Below the pieces are notes generated by a model. That model made no database searches and had not been told where the DNA came from. It saw nothing but the letters and a program-made list of their open reading frames with translations. A stretch of DNA of 64,000 bases from an uncultured Bacteroides sp. (GTDB lineage: Bacteria; Bacteroidota; Bacteroidia; Bacteroidales; Bacteroidaceae), in the NCBI GenBank assembly GCA_902388495.1, contig CABMPP010000012.1, positions 1 to 64,000 on the forward strand, given 5' to 3'. The number at the start of each line of letters is the position of its first letter. Position 1 is the stretch's first letter. This document shows positions 1 through 7,899 of this stretch, one piece after another. Position numbers and translations under genes: made by a program.

Positions 1-228
1 AATTTTATTAAATTTTTCCTTGCTTATATTTGCTAATGTCTGCACTAATTAATACTTTTGTCAGTGCTTTGTGCTGTCTCTTATATAGAGACGTTACTAA
101 TTCTTTTGTAGAATCAGCTGCTATTATTTCGATTATGAAAGGATAAATGAGCAAGATTTTTCAATTAAAAACCTCCGGTGTTTGAGTGTAGATGTGAAGG
201 CGATTTTTCTTTTTTCAGCTTTATTGAA

Positions 229-792
229 TTAATAGTATTTTCCAATTCCACCGAATCCTGTTATCATTTTATTTTCTTTTGTTTTATTGATAAAGTTGTT
301 CAATCGCTTTTCAAATTCTTCCGGTCGTTTTCTGGCAGCCTCAATGTATGCAATTCGGATGCGTTTATATGAGTCTGAGAAGTGTTGGTAATTTTCCCAT
401 ACAACTTTATCTTCTTTCAGTTTGTCGATTATATCATTTGGAAAAACAAAAGGAGCAGATAAAACATTTCGTATTTTATCCTCAAATTTAGGGTGTATCA
501 TTTTATTTTCCAATAACCATTTAAGTCTTTCTTTATTGGCTTGCGAGTATGTGCTTTTAGGATTTCTGGGCGTGAAATGCTGAATTTTATGTTCTTTGTC
601 AAGCGACTTTATTGTGCTGTCAATCCACTCGAAACAAAGGGCTTCTTCAACAGCATCATTGTATGCAATACCTTTCTTGCCCGAAGATTTATTGGGAAAT
701 ACAAACCAAACTTCATTAGCAGTTTCAAAGTTTTCAATCAGCCATTTTCGCCAATCTTTTCTGTTTTCAAAATACTTGATTTCTATCGTCAT
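229..792 (-). CDS. YdeI/OmpD-associated (OmdA-type) family protein
   Basis: This 187-aa cytoplasmic protein has no signal peptide or membrane segment. The N-terminal half carries the pattern WRKWLIEN and the family-typical ALCFEWIDS stretch (residues about 50-58). The C-terminal third is lysine- and arginine-rich around AYIEAARKRPEEFEKRL, as in the OmdA domain. The length fits the family. Relatives are annotated as bacteriocin-protection or YdeI-like proteins, and Salmonella YdeI has been linked to cationic-peptide resistance; the biochemical role is unknown. It is transcribed divergently from the MATE gene, with about 90 bp between the two starts. The family call rests on motif memory rather than a search. 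Confidence 0.75.
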   Translation of the reverse strand: MTIEIKYFENRKDWRKWLIENFETANEVWFVFPNKSSGKKGIAYNDAVEEALCFEWIDSTIKSLDKEHKIQHFTPRNPKSTYSQANKERLKWLLENKMIHPKFEDKIRNVLSAPFVFPNDIIDKLKEDKVVWENYQHFSDSYKRIRIAYIEAARKRPEEFEKRLNNFINKTKENKMITGFGGIGKYY

Positions 793-831
793 AACAAATA
801 AATGAATTTTTATAATAGACTGTAATAGCTA

Positions 832-839
832 CAAATATA
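832..839 (-). promoter_or_regulatory. candidate -7 box for the YdeI-like gene
   Basis: The minus strand reads TATATTTG, which matches the Bacteroides -7 consensus TAnnTTTG, about 40 bp upstream of the start at 792. I see no good -33 TTTG at the expected spacing, so this is tentative. Confidence 0.35.
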
Positions 840-854
840 AGAAGATTTTTTGTT

Positions 855-862
855 TATCTTTG
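855..862 (+). promoter_or_regulatory. candidate -7 box for the MATE gene
   Basis: TATCTTTG lies 22 bp upstream of the MATE start at 885 and matches TAnnTTTG. No clear -33 TTTG sits 19-21 bp upstream. It overlaps the presumed -33 zone of the divergent minus-strand promoter. Confidence 0.5.
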
Positions 863-884
863 TAACCTGAAAAAATAACTCCCC

Positions 885-2264
885 ATGATGCATCATTCAG
901 CAAAAGACAATTATGTCCATCTGACTACGACACCGGTTCCGCGGTTAATCATCTCGTTGGCTATACCGACTATCATCAGTATGCTGGTGACCTCGTTCTA
1001 CAATATGGCAGATACCTATTTTGTGGGTAAAATAGATACTCAGTCTACGGCAGCGGTAGGTATTGTGTTTTCGGTGATGTCCATTATTCAGGCAGTGGGA
1101 TTCTTCTTCGGACATGGTTCGGGAAACTATATCTCCCGTAAACTTGGAGCGCAGGAGACGGAGAATGCGGAGAAGATGGCGGCTACCGGATTCTTCTACG
1201 CATTATTTATCGGAGCATTCCTGGCAGTGCTGGGATTGCTGTTTCTCACCCCTCTGTCTTTGGCATTAGGTTCTACGCCGACCATTCTTCCTTATACGGA
1301 ACGCTATTTGGGCATCATCCTCATTGGCGCCCCCTTTATGACAGCATCTTTGGTGCTGAACAACCAGATACGTTTTCAGGGAAATGCAGCTTACGCTATG
1401 GTGGGAATTGTGACGGGAGCGGTTATCAATGTGGTGTTGGATCCGATATTGATCTTTGTTTGCAACATGGGTGTGTCCGGAGCGGCGCTGGCTACGGTTA
1501 TCAGCCAGTTTTGCAGTTTCTCCCTGTTACTGTATATGGGGCGCAAGGGCGGAAATATCCGAATCCGCTATAAAAACTTCACGCCGACACGGGCTTTTAT
1601 AAAAGAAATTATCGGTGGAGGTACGCCTTCGCTTGCCCGTCAGGGATTGGCGAGTGTGGCAACCATTCTTTTGAATGTGGCTGCCGGTGCATACGGTGAT
1701 GCCGCCATTGCAGGTATGTCCATCGTGACGCGCATCTCCATGTTCATCAATTCGTTCCTGATAGGTTTCGGGCAAGGCTTTCAGCCGGTATGCGGATTCA
1801 ATTATGGGGCGGGACTGTATGCCCGCGTGCGTCAGGGCTTCTGGTTCTGTGTGAAAGTAGGTTTCTTCTTCCTGCTGATTTGTGCAGTGGCGGGCATGGG
1901 TTATGCCGAGGAGATTGTTTCCGTTTTCCGTAAGGGCGACCCTGCGGTAATAGCTACCGGTGCGGCCGCTCTGCGCTGGCAGTTCATCACTTTTCCGTTG
2001 GGTGCCTGGATTGTGGTCAGCAACATGATGTTGCAGACAATCCGCAAGCCGGTGCGGGCCACGATATTATCTTCGGCGCGACAGGGGCTGTTCTTTATTC
2101 CGCTGATATTTATTCTGCCCGGCTTCCTGGGGTTACAGGGGGTGGAGATGTGCCAGGCCGTTGCCGATATGCTTACCTTCTTCCTCGCCATTCCGCTGAC
2201 GTGCGGGGTGCTGGCGGAGATGAAGAGGAAAGAAGCCCTTACCAGAAGCGATATCCCAGCGTAA
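885..2264 (+). CDS. MATE family multidrug/Na+ antiporter
   Basis: This 459-aa inner-membrane protein has about 12 hydrophobic segments in two halves, as expected for a MATE exporter that expels cationic drugs or metabolites in exchange for Na+ or H+. The N-terminus TPVPRLIISLAIPTII followed by YNMADTYFVG is the classic first-helix signature, and the repeat of it in the second half (FGQGFQPVCGFNYGAG) is also typical. Its length matches the family. ATG 885 is the first start after the -7 box; an adjacent second ATG makes the exact start uncertain by one codon. The 3' end overlaps the convergent beta-barrel gene by 26 bp. The substrate cannot be told. Confidence 0.9.
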   Translation: MMHHSAKDNYVHLTTTPVPRLIISLAIPTIISMLVTSFYNMADTYFVGKIDTQSTAAVGIVFSVMSIIQAVGFFFGHGSGNYISRKLGAQETENAEKMAATGFFYALFIGAFLAVLGLLFLTPLSLALGSTPTILPYTERYLGIILIGAPFMTASLVLNNQIRFQGNAAYAMVGIVTGAVINVVLDPILIFVCNMGVSGAALATVISQFCSFSLLLYMGRKGGNIRIRYKNFTPTRAFIKEIIGGGTPSLARQGLASVATILLNVAAGAYGDAAIAGMSIVTRISMFINSFLIGFGQGFQPVCGFNYGAGLYARVRQGFWFCVKVGFFFLLICAVAGMGYAEEIVSVFRKGDPAVIATGAAALRWQFITFPLGAWIVVSNMMLQTIRKPVRATILSSARQGLFFIPLIFILPGFLGLQGVEMCQAVADMLTFFLAIPLTCGVLAEMKRKEALTRSDIPA

Positions 2265-2916
2265 AGAATGAAGCGAAGTTTTTGGGCAGGTATTTATCAT
2301 ATCCTCCGTATTCTTCCTGTATCATTTGATTGAGTTGCTTGTTGACTGTGACAAATCCAACTTGTACTTCGGCACCGATGATGAACCGGCGGTAGTCGAA
2401 CGTAAGCCCGATGGCAAGACCTGCATCGAAGCGGTTGTTACCCATCTTGCCATCTATCATACTGCCGAAGGTGTCTATCTTGAAACGGTAGGATGATGAC
2501 ATGCTGCTACTTGCATAGTCGTTTATCTCGCCGGATGATTTGCCGCCTACACCTATGGCTACATAGGGGCCTGCACTCAACGAAGCATGATAATCCTTGC
2601 CCAGGTTGAGACGGGCGGCTATCATAATGGGGAGTTGGATGTACAGCTCGTTTATGTCCGCTTTGCCCATGTACTCTATTTCTTTCTTGCCGCCGATAGA
2701 TACGAATTCCAGTGCTGATTGCAGAGACCAGGTTCTGTTAAGTATATACTCTGCACCGACTCCGGCCTTATAGGCAATCTTGGTTTCCCTGCCCGTATAT
2801 TTACCGTGGAAGTAGGATGTTCCGATGCCGGCCTTGGCATGAAAAGAGAGCGGATTTTGTGCCGTTCCGCTCAGTGCGGCCAGCGCGAGGCAGAGGGTGA
2901 TGATAATTTTTCTCAT
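2239..2916 (-). CDS. PorT-like outer-membrane beta-barrel protein
   Basis: This 225-aa protein has a signal peptide (MRKIIITLCLALAALSGTAQ) and then alternating amphipathic strands, ending in FFTLGYRFW with a terminal aromatic residue, as in small outer-membrane barrels of the porin-like/PorT group. Its ATG overlaps the stop of the upstream cbiJ-cbiD fusion as ATGA (2913-2916), so it is the last, translationally coupled gene of the corrin-ring operon. That placement hints at a link to corrinoid or cobalt traffic, but nothing in the protein shows a ligand. The 3' end overlaps the convergent MATE gene by 26 bp. Confidence 0.75.
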   Translation of the reverse strand: MRKIIITLCLALAALSGTAQNPLSFHAKAGIGTSYFHGKYTGRETKIAYKAGVGAEYILNRTWSLQSALEFVSIGGKKEIEYMGKADINELYIQLPIMIAARLNLGKDYHASLSAGPYVAIGVGGKSSGEINDYASSSMSSSYRFKIDTFGSMIDGKMGNNRFDAGLAIGLTFDYRRFIIGAEVQVGFVTVNKQLNQMIQEEYGGYDKYLPKNFASFFTLGYRFW

Positions 2917-4820
2917 ACGTATATTTCTCCGTTTTCAGTGATTAATAATATGGTTAGTTCGCCATCCGGCAGTAAGGGGGCACAGTGCCGGTGGCAGCAT
3001 TCTATCAGTATTTTGCAGAAGCTCTCCAGATGGTCGGAGGGGATAAGGTCCCACAACTCACGGGCGAGGTTCATGGACTCGATGGCGGCAGCAGTCTGAT
3101 CCGGGCAACCGGCTTGGCGGGCAAGGTCCAGGATAAAGGCCTTGTTCATGGTTACTTTTTTGCTGTGCGTGTCCAGATTGCCTTCGGCCAGTTTCACAGC
3201 TTTACCTATCATCACGCCGAGGGTGAGACGGGGCAGACCGAGTTCGGCTGCCAGTTTTATTGTTTCGCCGATAAAGTTACCGTAGTGCACAAAGGCTTGC
3301 GCAGGCAGGTCGGGATAATAGGCTTTGATGTACTTTTCGCTTTTGGCACCGGAGCTGATGACGATGCGCGGACTTCCGGTGGCACGCGCCACTTCCATGG
3401 ACTTGCGGATGGAGTTGATAAATGCTTCGGACGAGAAAGGCTTGATGATGCCCGACGTTCCGATGATGGAGATGCCTCCCTCGATGCCCAGGCGCGGATT
3501 GAAAGTGCGCTGTGCTATTTCTTCGCCACCGGGAACGGAGATGGTGACTACGAACGGGTTTGCCACTCGGGGGATATGGAGTTTGCGGAGGCAGCGCTTC
3601 ACATTGTCTTCGATCATACGGCGGGGAGTAGCGTTGATGGCTGCTTCGCCGAGCGGTATTCCCAGACCGGGCATGGTGATCATTCCCACACCTTCGCCGC
3701 CGCAAACAATTACGGTGTAATCCTCTTGGAGGACTTCCGGGCTGGGCGAGGGCTCGTCCATGCGGAAGGGGACGGCAACGTTGACTTTGATTTCCATGCC
3801 GTCGGTGATGTCGGGGTCATCGCCGCTGTGTTTGATGACGCTGGCGTTGGCCTCCATCATCCAGTCATCATTGAAAAAGTCGGATTTAGGAAGAGCGGGG
3901 CTGGGCTGTACGGGTACGAGGATGGTTTCGCCGTCGGGCAGGATGACGGGAAACTCTGTAGGGCGGGACTGGAATTGGACATTGAAGAGATCCCAGGTGG
4001 CAGCCACGGCGGCAGCAGTGGCACAAGTACCGGTAGTCAGTCCGCTGTGCAAGGGGTAGAAGTCGGGCAGAAGCTTCTCTACCATGCGGCGCAGGCCGTG
4101 GGGGCCATCTACGGTCAGGAAGCCTTCGGGCGTCTCGGGACGGCAGAGGGCGAAGATACGGATGCCCAGTTCGCGGGCTGCTTTTACTTTCTGTACAAAA
4201 CCGCCGGACGTGCCGCTCTCTTTGATAAGGATGGCTTCGGGATGGAGCTGTTGCATCAGGAGACGTTCGTCTTCTCCCGCGTGGTAGTAATAGAGGTGTT
4301 GTTCGGAGAAGCCTTGCTCACGTGCCAACTGTCGGGAGCTTTCGCGGTCGAGGATGCGGAAGTGGCAGCAACAGCAGGCTTTATCGCCCTGCCACAACGG
4401 TTTTAAGGAACCGATGCTTTGTACGCCGGTAAGGGCGAGCAGGGTAAAGATGTTTTCGTCTTTTATCCGGCGGATGGCGTCGTCATAGCCTTGGCACCAG
4501 GTGATATGTTCCTGGTCGCGCTCGGGATAAATGCGCTCGAAGCGGATGACGGGGATATCGGTGCGGCGTGCCACTTGGGCTACGGTTTCGTGCAGTTGTT
4601 GGGCAAAGGGGTGAGCGGCGTCTATCAGCAGGCGGATGCCGTGATGGAGGCAACATCTTTCCAGCGTAATGGTGTCCATGGCACCTTGCAGGCGGATGCC
4701 GTTGTGCAACGTCACTTCTTGTTCGTCGCCTTTGGTAGAGTAGTAGAAGGGTTTCCCGGCTTCTTCGAGGGTTTGTGCGGCGACGCGACCTTCGGTAGTG
4801 CCGCCTAGAATCAGTATCAT
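2913..4820 (-). CDS. cbiJD: fused precorrin-6A reductase (CbiJ) / cobalt-precorrin-5B C1-methyltransferase (CbiD)
   Basis: This 635-aa cytosolic protein joins two steps of anaerobic corrin-ring synthesis. Residues 1 to about 255 are CbiJ-like: nucleotide-binding start MILILGGTTEGR, then DAAHPFAQQLHETV and a C-terminal DGPHGLRRMVEKL. CbiD begins near residue 262 with HSGLTTGTCATAAAVAATW and continues with GGEGVGMITMPGLGIP and INATPRRMIEDN. CbiD performs SAM-dependent C1 methylation; CbiJ reduces the macrocycle with a pyridine nucleotide. I chose ATG 4820 because it begins at the Rossmann-like strand and leaves 10 bp after the upstream stop; an upstream in-frame ATG at 4913 would overlap the previous gene by 83 bp. 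The stop overlaps the start of the barrel gene. Confidence 0.9.
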   Translation of the reverse strand: MILILGGTTEGRVAAQTLEEAGKPFYYSTKGDEQEVTLHNGIRLQGAMDTITLERCCLHHGIRLLIDAAHPFAQQLHETVAQVARRTDIPVIRFERIYPERDQEHITWCQGYDDAIRRIKDENIFTLLALTGVQSIGSLKPLWQGDKACCCCHFRILDRESSRQLAREQGFSEQHLYYYHAGEDERLLMQQLHPEAILIKESGTSGGFVQKVKAARELGIRIFALCRPETPEGFLTVDGPHGLRRMVEKLLPDFYPLHSGLTTGTCATAAAVAATWDLFNVQFQSRPTEFPVILPDGETILVPVQPSPALPKSDFFNDDWMMEANASVIKHSGDDPDITDGMEIKVNVAVPFRMDEPSPSPEVLQEDYTVIVCGGEGVGMITMPGLGIPLGEAAINATPRRMIEDNVKRCLRKLHIPRVANPFVVTISVPGGEEIAQRTFNPRLGIEGGISIIGTSGIIKPFSSEAFINSIRKSMEVARATGSPRIVISSGAKSEKYIKAYYPDLPAQAFVHYGNFIGETIKLAAELGLPRLTLGVMIGKAVKLAEGNLDTHSKKVTMNKAFILDLARQAGCPDQTAAAIESMNLARELWDLIPSDHLESFCKILIECCHRHCAPLLPDGELTILLITENGEIYV

Positions 4821-4830
4821 ATTGTTTGGG

Positions 4831-6684
4831 TTATTTACGAAATAAATGTTTGAATTCGTGTGCGTATAGTCTCGACAACCCTTCGCGGTTGCCGATGGCT
4901 TCGCCAACAACAATCATGGTGGTCAGTGTCAGTTTGTTTTCTTCCACAATCCGGGCAAGGTCTTTCAGTTCACCACGGAAGATGCGTTCGTCCGGCCACG
5001 TCAGGTGGTAGCAGACGGCCACGGGAGTGGTCTCCGGGTATTCCTGCAGCAGTTCTTCCTGCACTTGCCGGGCAATGCCTGCACTGAGGAAGATGCACAT
5101 GGTGCTTTGCGAGCGTGCCATGAGGTGCAGCTTCTCGCGTTCGGGCATGGGGGTACGGCCTTCGCCGCGGGTCAGGATGATGCTCTGTACCTTCTCCGGG
5201 ATGGTGAATTGCGATTTCAGGGCAGCGGCGGCAGCCTGGAACGAGGAAATGCCCGGCGTGATGTGATAACTCATGCCGTACTGGTCGAAGTAGTTCATCT
5301 GCTCCTGGATGGCGCCGTAGATACACGGGTCGCCTGTGTGCAGGCGCACTACGAACTTGCCCCGGTCGTAAAATTCCTTCATCAGGGTGAATTGTTCTTC
5401 CAGATCCATCGAGGCGGAACTGCGTACGGTGGCGCCGGGCTTGGCGCAGAGCGTCAGTTCGCGGGGCACGAGGCTACCGGCGTAGAGTATGAGGTCGGCT
5501 TTTTGCAGCATCTGCCGTCCACGTACGGAGATCAGATCCGGGTCACCCGGTCCGGCGCCCACTATTTCGATGTGTCCCCGGCGCACCACACTGATGTCCA
5601 GTGCTGCGGCCAGGGTATAGTTCTCACCTTTCTTTTTGGGCATCAGCAGTTCGGTGTTCTCGGCCGTGAGCAGTGCTGCTGCTTCGCTCACGCTGGGGGT
5701 GCCCATGTGTTTCATCACTGTTTTGCTGGGATGGGGTACCTCTACCTGTGCCAGTTCCTGGGCGGTGTAGAAGTGTACGGGATATTGCTTGTTGAGCGCC
5801 CTCACCACGGGTTCGCCGCTCTTTGCGTCGATGGTGGAGATGGAGGCGATGGCAGGCAGGATGATGCCGTATTGCCGCAAAGTTTCTTGAATGTCGTCCT
5901 GTATCTTGCGGGTGGGACCTGCCTGGCGTGCCAGACCGATACCGAGGTGTACGGCGCGGGGCACGTAGCATATCATCGGCATCTCATTGAAATTGGGCAC
6001 TTGGGCCGATACGCACAGTATCAGTTTGAAGCGTGCCGGTTTGAGGTCTTTCAGGCGATAGAACACCTTGACATGGGGCGGCAGATGTGCTTCCAGCCAG
6101 TCGGTGCCCTCGTCGCGGATGTTGAGCAGCAGGGCGGTGGGTTTGCCGGAGACGAAGAGGCTGATGTGTTCGTTCATGCATGCACGCATTTTCTCTTCGG
6201 GTGTTTTGGCAAGTTCTGCCATCAGCAGGGTGGCTGGTTCGGCGTTGATGATGGGAAACCAGCCGAAACGCTTCGGGAAGGTGTCGAGTCCCCACAGACC
6301 GGTAAGGTCGCTTTGGGTGGTTACTACCGGTTCGGCGCCCAGTATGCCCGCTACCTGATCGGTCAGCTCGTTGGCTCCGCCGATGTGGCCGGAGAGGACA
6401 GAGATGGCGTAGCGACCAGTGGTGTCTACGCAAACCACGGCCGGGTCGGTGTATTTATTCTTTATGCATGGCGCAATGGAGCGGACGCAGATGCCCATGG
6501 CACCGATAAAGACAAAGGCATCGTAATGGTTGAAGTTTTCGGCGGTGAATTTGCCGGTCGATTCGATATGTGTGCACCCCTCTTCGTGCCTGGGGGTGAA
6601 GATTTCAGATTCGGCGAGCTCGTTGAGCAATGATTGCGCAATGTCCAGGCCGGCTTCGGAGATGAGGATAATAGCTGTTTTCAT
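4831..6684 (-). CDS. cbiGF: fused CbiG (cobalt-precorrin-5A hydrolase) / CbiF-CobM (precorrin-4 C11-methyltransferase)
   Basis: This 617-aa cytosolic fusion has CbiG in roughly the first 345 residues: FIGAMGICVRSIAP, the typical LSGHIGGANELT, and a C-terminal lobe with VHLGIGLARQAGPT. After a linker, from about residue 368, comes a tetrapyrrole methylase domain that starts IEIVGAGPGDPDLISVRG and includes RLHTGDPCIYGAI and YHITPGISSFQAAAA, the CbiF/CobM pattern. CbiF methylates C11 and CbiG opens the lactone with loss of acetaldehyde, so the two are consecutive steps on the anaerobic route. It lies 15 bp after cbiET and 10 bp before cbiJD, so it is within one operon. Confidence 0.92.
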   Translation of the reverse strand: MKTAIILISEAGLDIAQSLLNELAESEIFTPRHEEGCTHIESTGKFTAENFNHYDAFVFIGAMGICVRSIAPCIKNKYTDPAVVCVDTTGRYAISVLSGHIGGANELTDQVAGILGAEPVVTTQSDLTGLWGLDTFPKRFGWFPIINAEPATLLMAELAKTPEEKMRACMNEHISLFVSGKPTALLLNIRDEGTDWLEAHLPPHVKVFYRLKDLKPARFKLILCVSAQVPNFNEMPMICYVPRAVHLGIGLARQAGPTRKIQDDIQETLRQYGIILPAIASISTIDAKSGEPVVRALNKQYPVHFYTAQELAQVEVPHPSKTVMKHMGTPSVSEAAALLTAENTELLMPKKKGENYTLAAALDISVVRRGHIEIVGAGPGDPDLISVRGRQMLQKADLILYAGSLVPRELTLCAKPGATVRSSASMDLEEQFTLMKEFYDRGKFVVRLHTGDPCIYGAIQEQMNYFDQYGMSYHITPGISSFQAAAAALKSQFTIPEKVQSIILTRGEGRTPMPEREKLHLMARSQSTMCIFLSAGIARQVQEELLQEYPETTPVAVCYHLTWPDERIFRGELKDLARIVEENKLTLTTMIVVGEAIGNREGLSRLYAHEFKHLFRK

Positions 6685-6699
6685 AATCGGTGTGTATGT

Positions 6700-7899
6700 T
6701 TAAGAAAGCGTAGCTTTCATAATTTCAATAGGGTTATAGTCGTTCAGGGCGATGCGCACGGAGGGTTGCAACACCATTCCGATGGCTTCGGTGCCATGGA
6801 CGAATGCCTCTTTGCTCTCGGCGGATACGGAGTTGAAGACGATGCAGCCTCCGGGAAGGAGGACTTCTTTTACCTTTTCCAGCATTTCACCCAAGTGTCC
6901 GCCATGGCCGCCGATGAAGACGGCATCGGGACGGGGCAGGGGGCTGATGTCTGTTTGGAGGAAGTCGCCGATCACTGCCGTGATGCCCGGTGCGCCGAAG
7001 CGGTGACTGTTGATGTCCATCAGTTCCCGGCCCTCGGGGCGGATTTCGAAGGAGACTACCGTAAGGTGGGGAAACTGTAACCGTGCTTCGATAGAGACGG
7101 AGCCGGTACAGAAACCTACGTCCCAAAACACGCGGCGGCGGTTCAGTTCCAGCGCTTGCAGGGTGAGCAGGCGAATGGGGGCTTTGGTGATCATGCGGGC
7201 GCGTCCGTCAAGGAGGGCGAATTCTCCGTCGGGGATACCGAAAGGACGGGCAGGGATAGTGCCTGCGCAGAGCAGCAAGTTGTTGGGGTGCTCAAATTCT
7301 CCTTTCACCGCCTCTTCGAGCGACATGTGGCGGATGCGTTCCTTGTCGGGATTGCCGAGGTGCTCGCCTACATACATTGTATAATAGGTGTAACCGTATT
7401 CTAGCATGCGGGCAGCAATGGTTGCCGGGGTATGTTCGCGGTCGGTCAGGACGCCGATCTTCGGAGCGCCTTCTATCAGGGCACGGTCGAATTCCTGCCA
7501 CGGGCGGCCGGTAAGAGAGACGGTGCGCATGTCGTCGTAAGGCATCACGAGGCGGTGTACCAGCGTCTGCAATGAGTTGAAGGCGGGGTAGAGGCGGATG
7601 CCCGCATCGGGAAGCTTCCGCCTGATGGTATTGGCGAAGCCGAAGAACAACGGATCACCGGAAGCAAAGACGATAATGGTTTGGCCTGTCCGTACTTCTG
7701 CGTATCTGGAAAATACATTCTCTAAAGGTACGGTAATGGAAATCCATTCGGCATGTTCCGGCAATAGCCCTTTGACTATCTCCTTGTGCCGCACGCCGCC
7801 CGAGAACACCTTTCCCTGCCGGATGTGTGCCAGCACTTCAGGCGGGAAGAAAGGTTCCCGGCTATCGTCCATTCCTATGATGATAAAATTTCGTTCCAT
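6700..7899 (-). CDS. cbiET: fused CbiE/CbiT (CobL-type) precorrin-6B/7 methyltransferase-decarboxylase
   Basis: This 399-aa protein has an N-terminal CbiE tetrapyrrole methylase (about residues 1-200, with VFASGDPLFFGFANTI) and a C-terminal CbiT Rossmann methyltransferase (about 205-399, with FWDVGFCTGSVSIEARL and PDAVFIGGHGGHLGEML). Together they methylate C5 and C15 and decarboxylate the C12 acetate side chain. The layout matches CobL. In the SAM-binding loop the usual GAGTG-like stretch reads GFCTG, a minor variant. The start codon is immediately next to the stop of the upstream cbiHC gene (7899/7900), which implies tight translational coupling. Confidence 0.93.
   Translation of the reverse strand: MERNFIIIGMDDSREPFFPPEVLAHIRQGKVFSGGVRHKEIVKGLLPEHAEWISITVPLENVFSRYAEVRTGQTIIVFASGDPLFFGFANTIRRKLPDAGIRLYPAFNSLQTLVHRLVMPYDDMRTVSLTGRPWQEFDRALIEGAPKIGVLTDREHTPATIAARMLEYGYTYYTMYVGEHLGNPDKERIRHMSLEEAVKGEFEHPNNLLLCAGTIPARPFGIPDGEFALLDGRARMITKAPIRLLTLQALELNRRRVFWDVGFCTGSVSIEARLQFPHLTVVSFEIRPEGRELMDINSHRFGAPGITAVIGDFLQTDISPLPRPDAVFIGGHGGHLGEMLEKVKEVLLPGGCIVFNSVSAESKEAFVHGTEAIGMVLQPSVRIALNDYNPIEIMKATLS

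Noticed and set aside
1-228. a gene in the left edge of the window
   Set aside because: The only open frame (178-372) is a shadow antisense to the YdeI-like gene, and the rest is AT-rich without coding character.
2985-4406. 473-aa plus-strand ORF
   Set aside because: It is opposite the cbiJ-cbiD fusion, has no recognisable domain and a composition typical of a mirror frame in GC-rich coding DNA.
5005-6633. 542-aa plus-strand ORF
   Set aside because: It mirrors the CbiG-CbiF gene; its His/Gly/Val-rich composition and lack of motifs mark it as a shadow frame.
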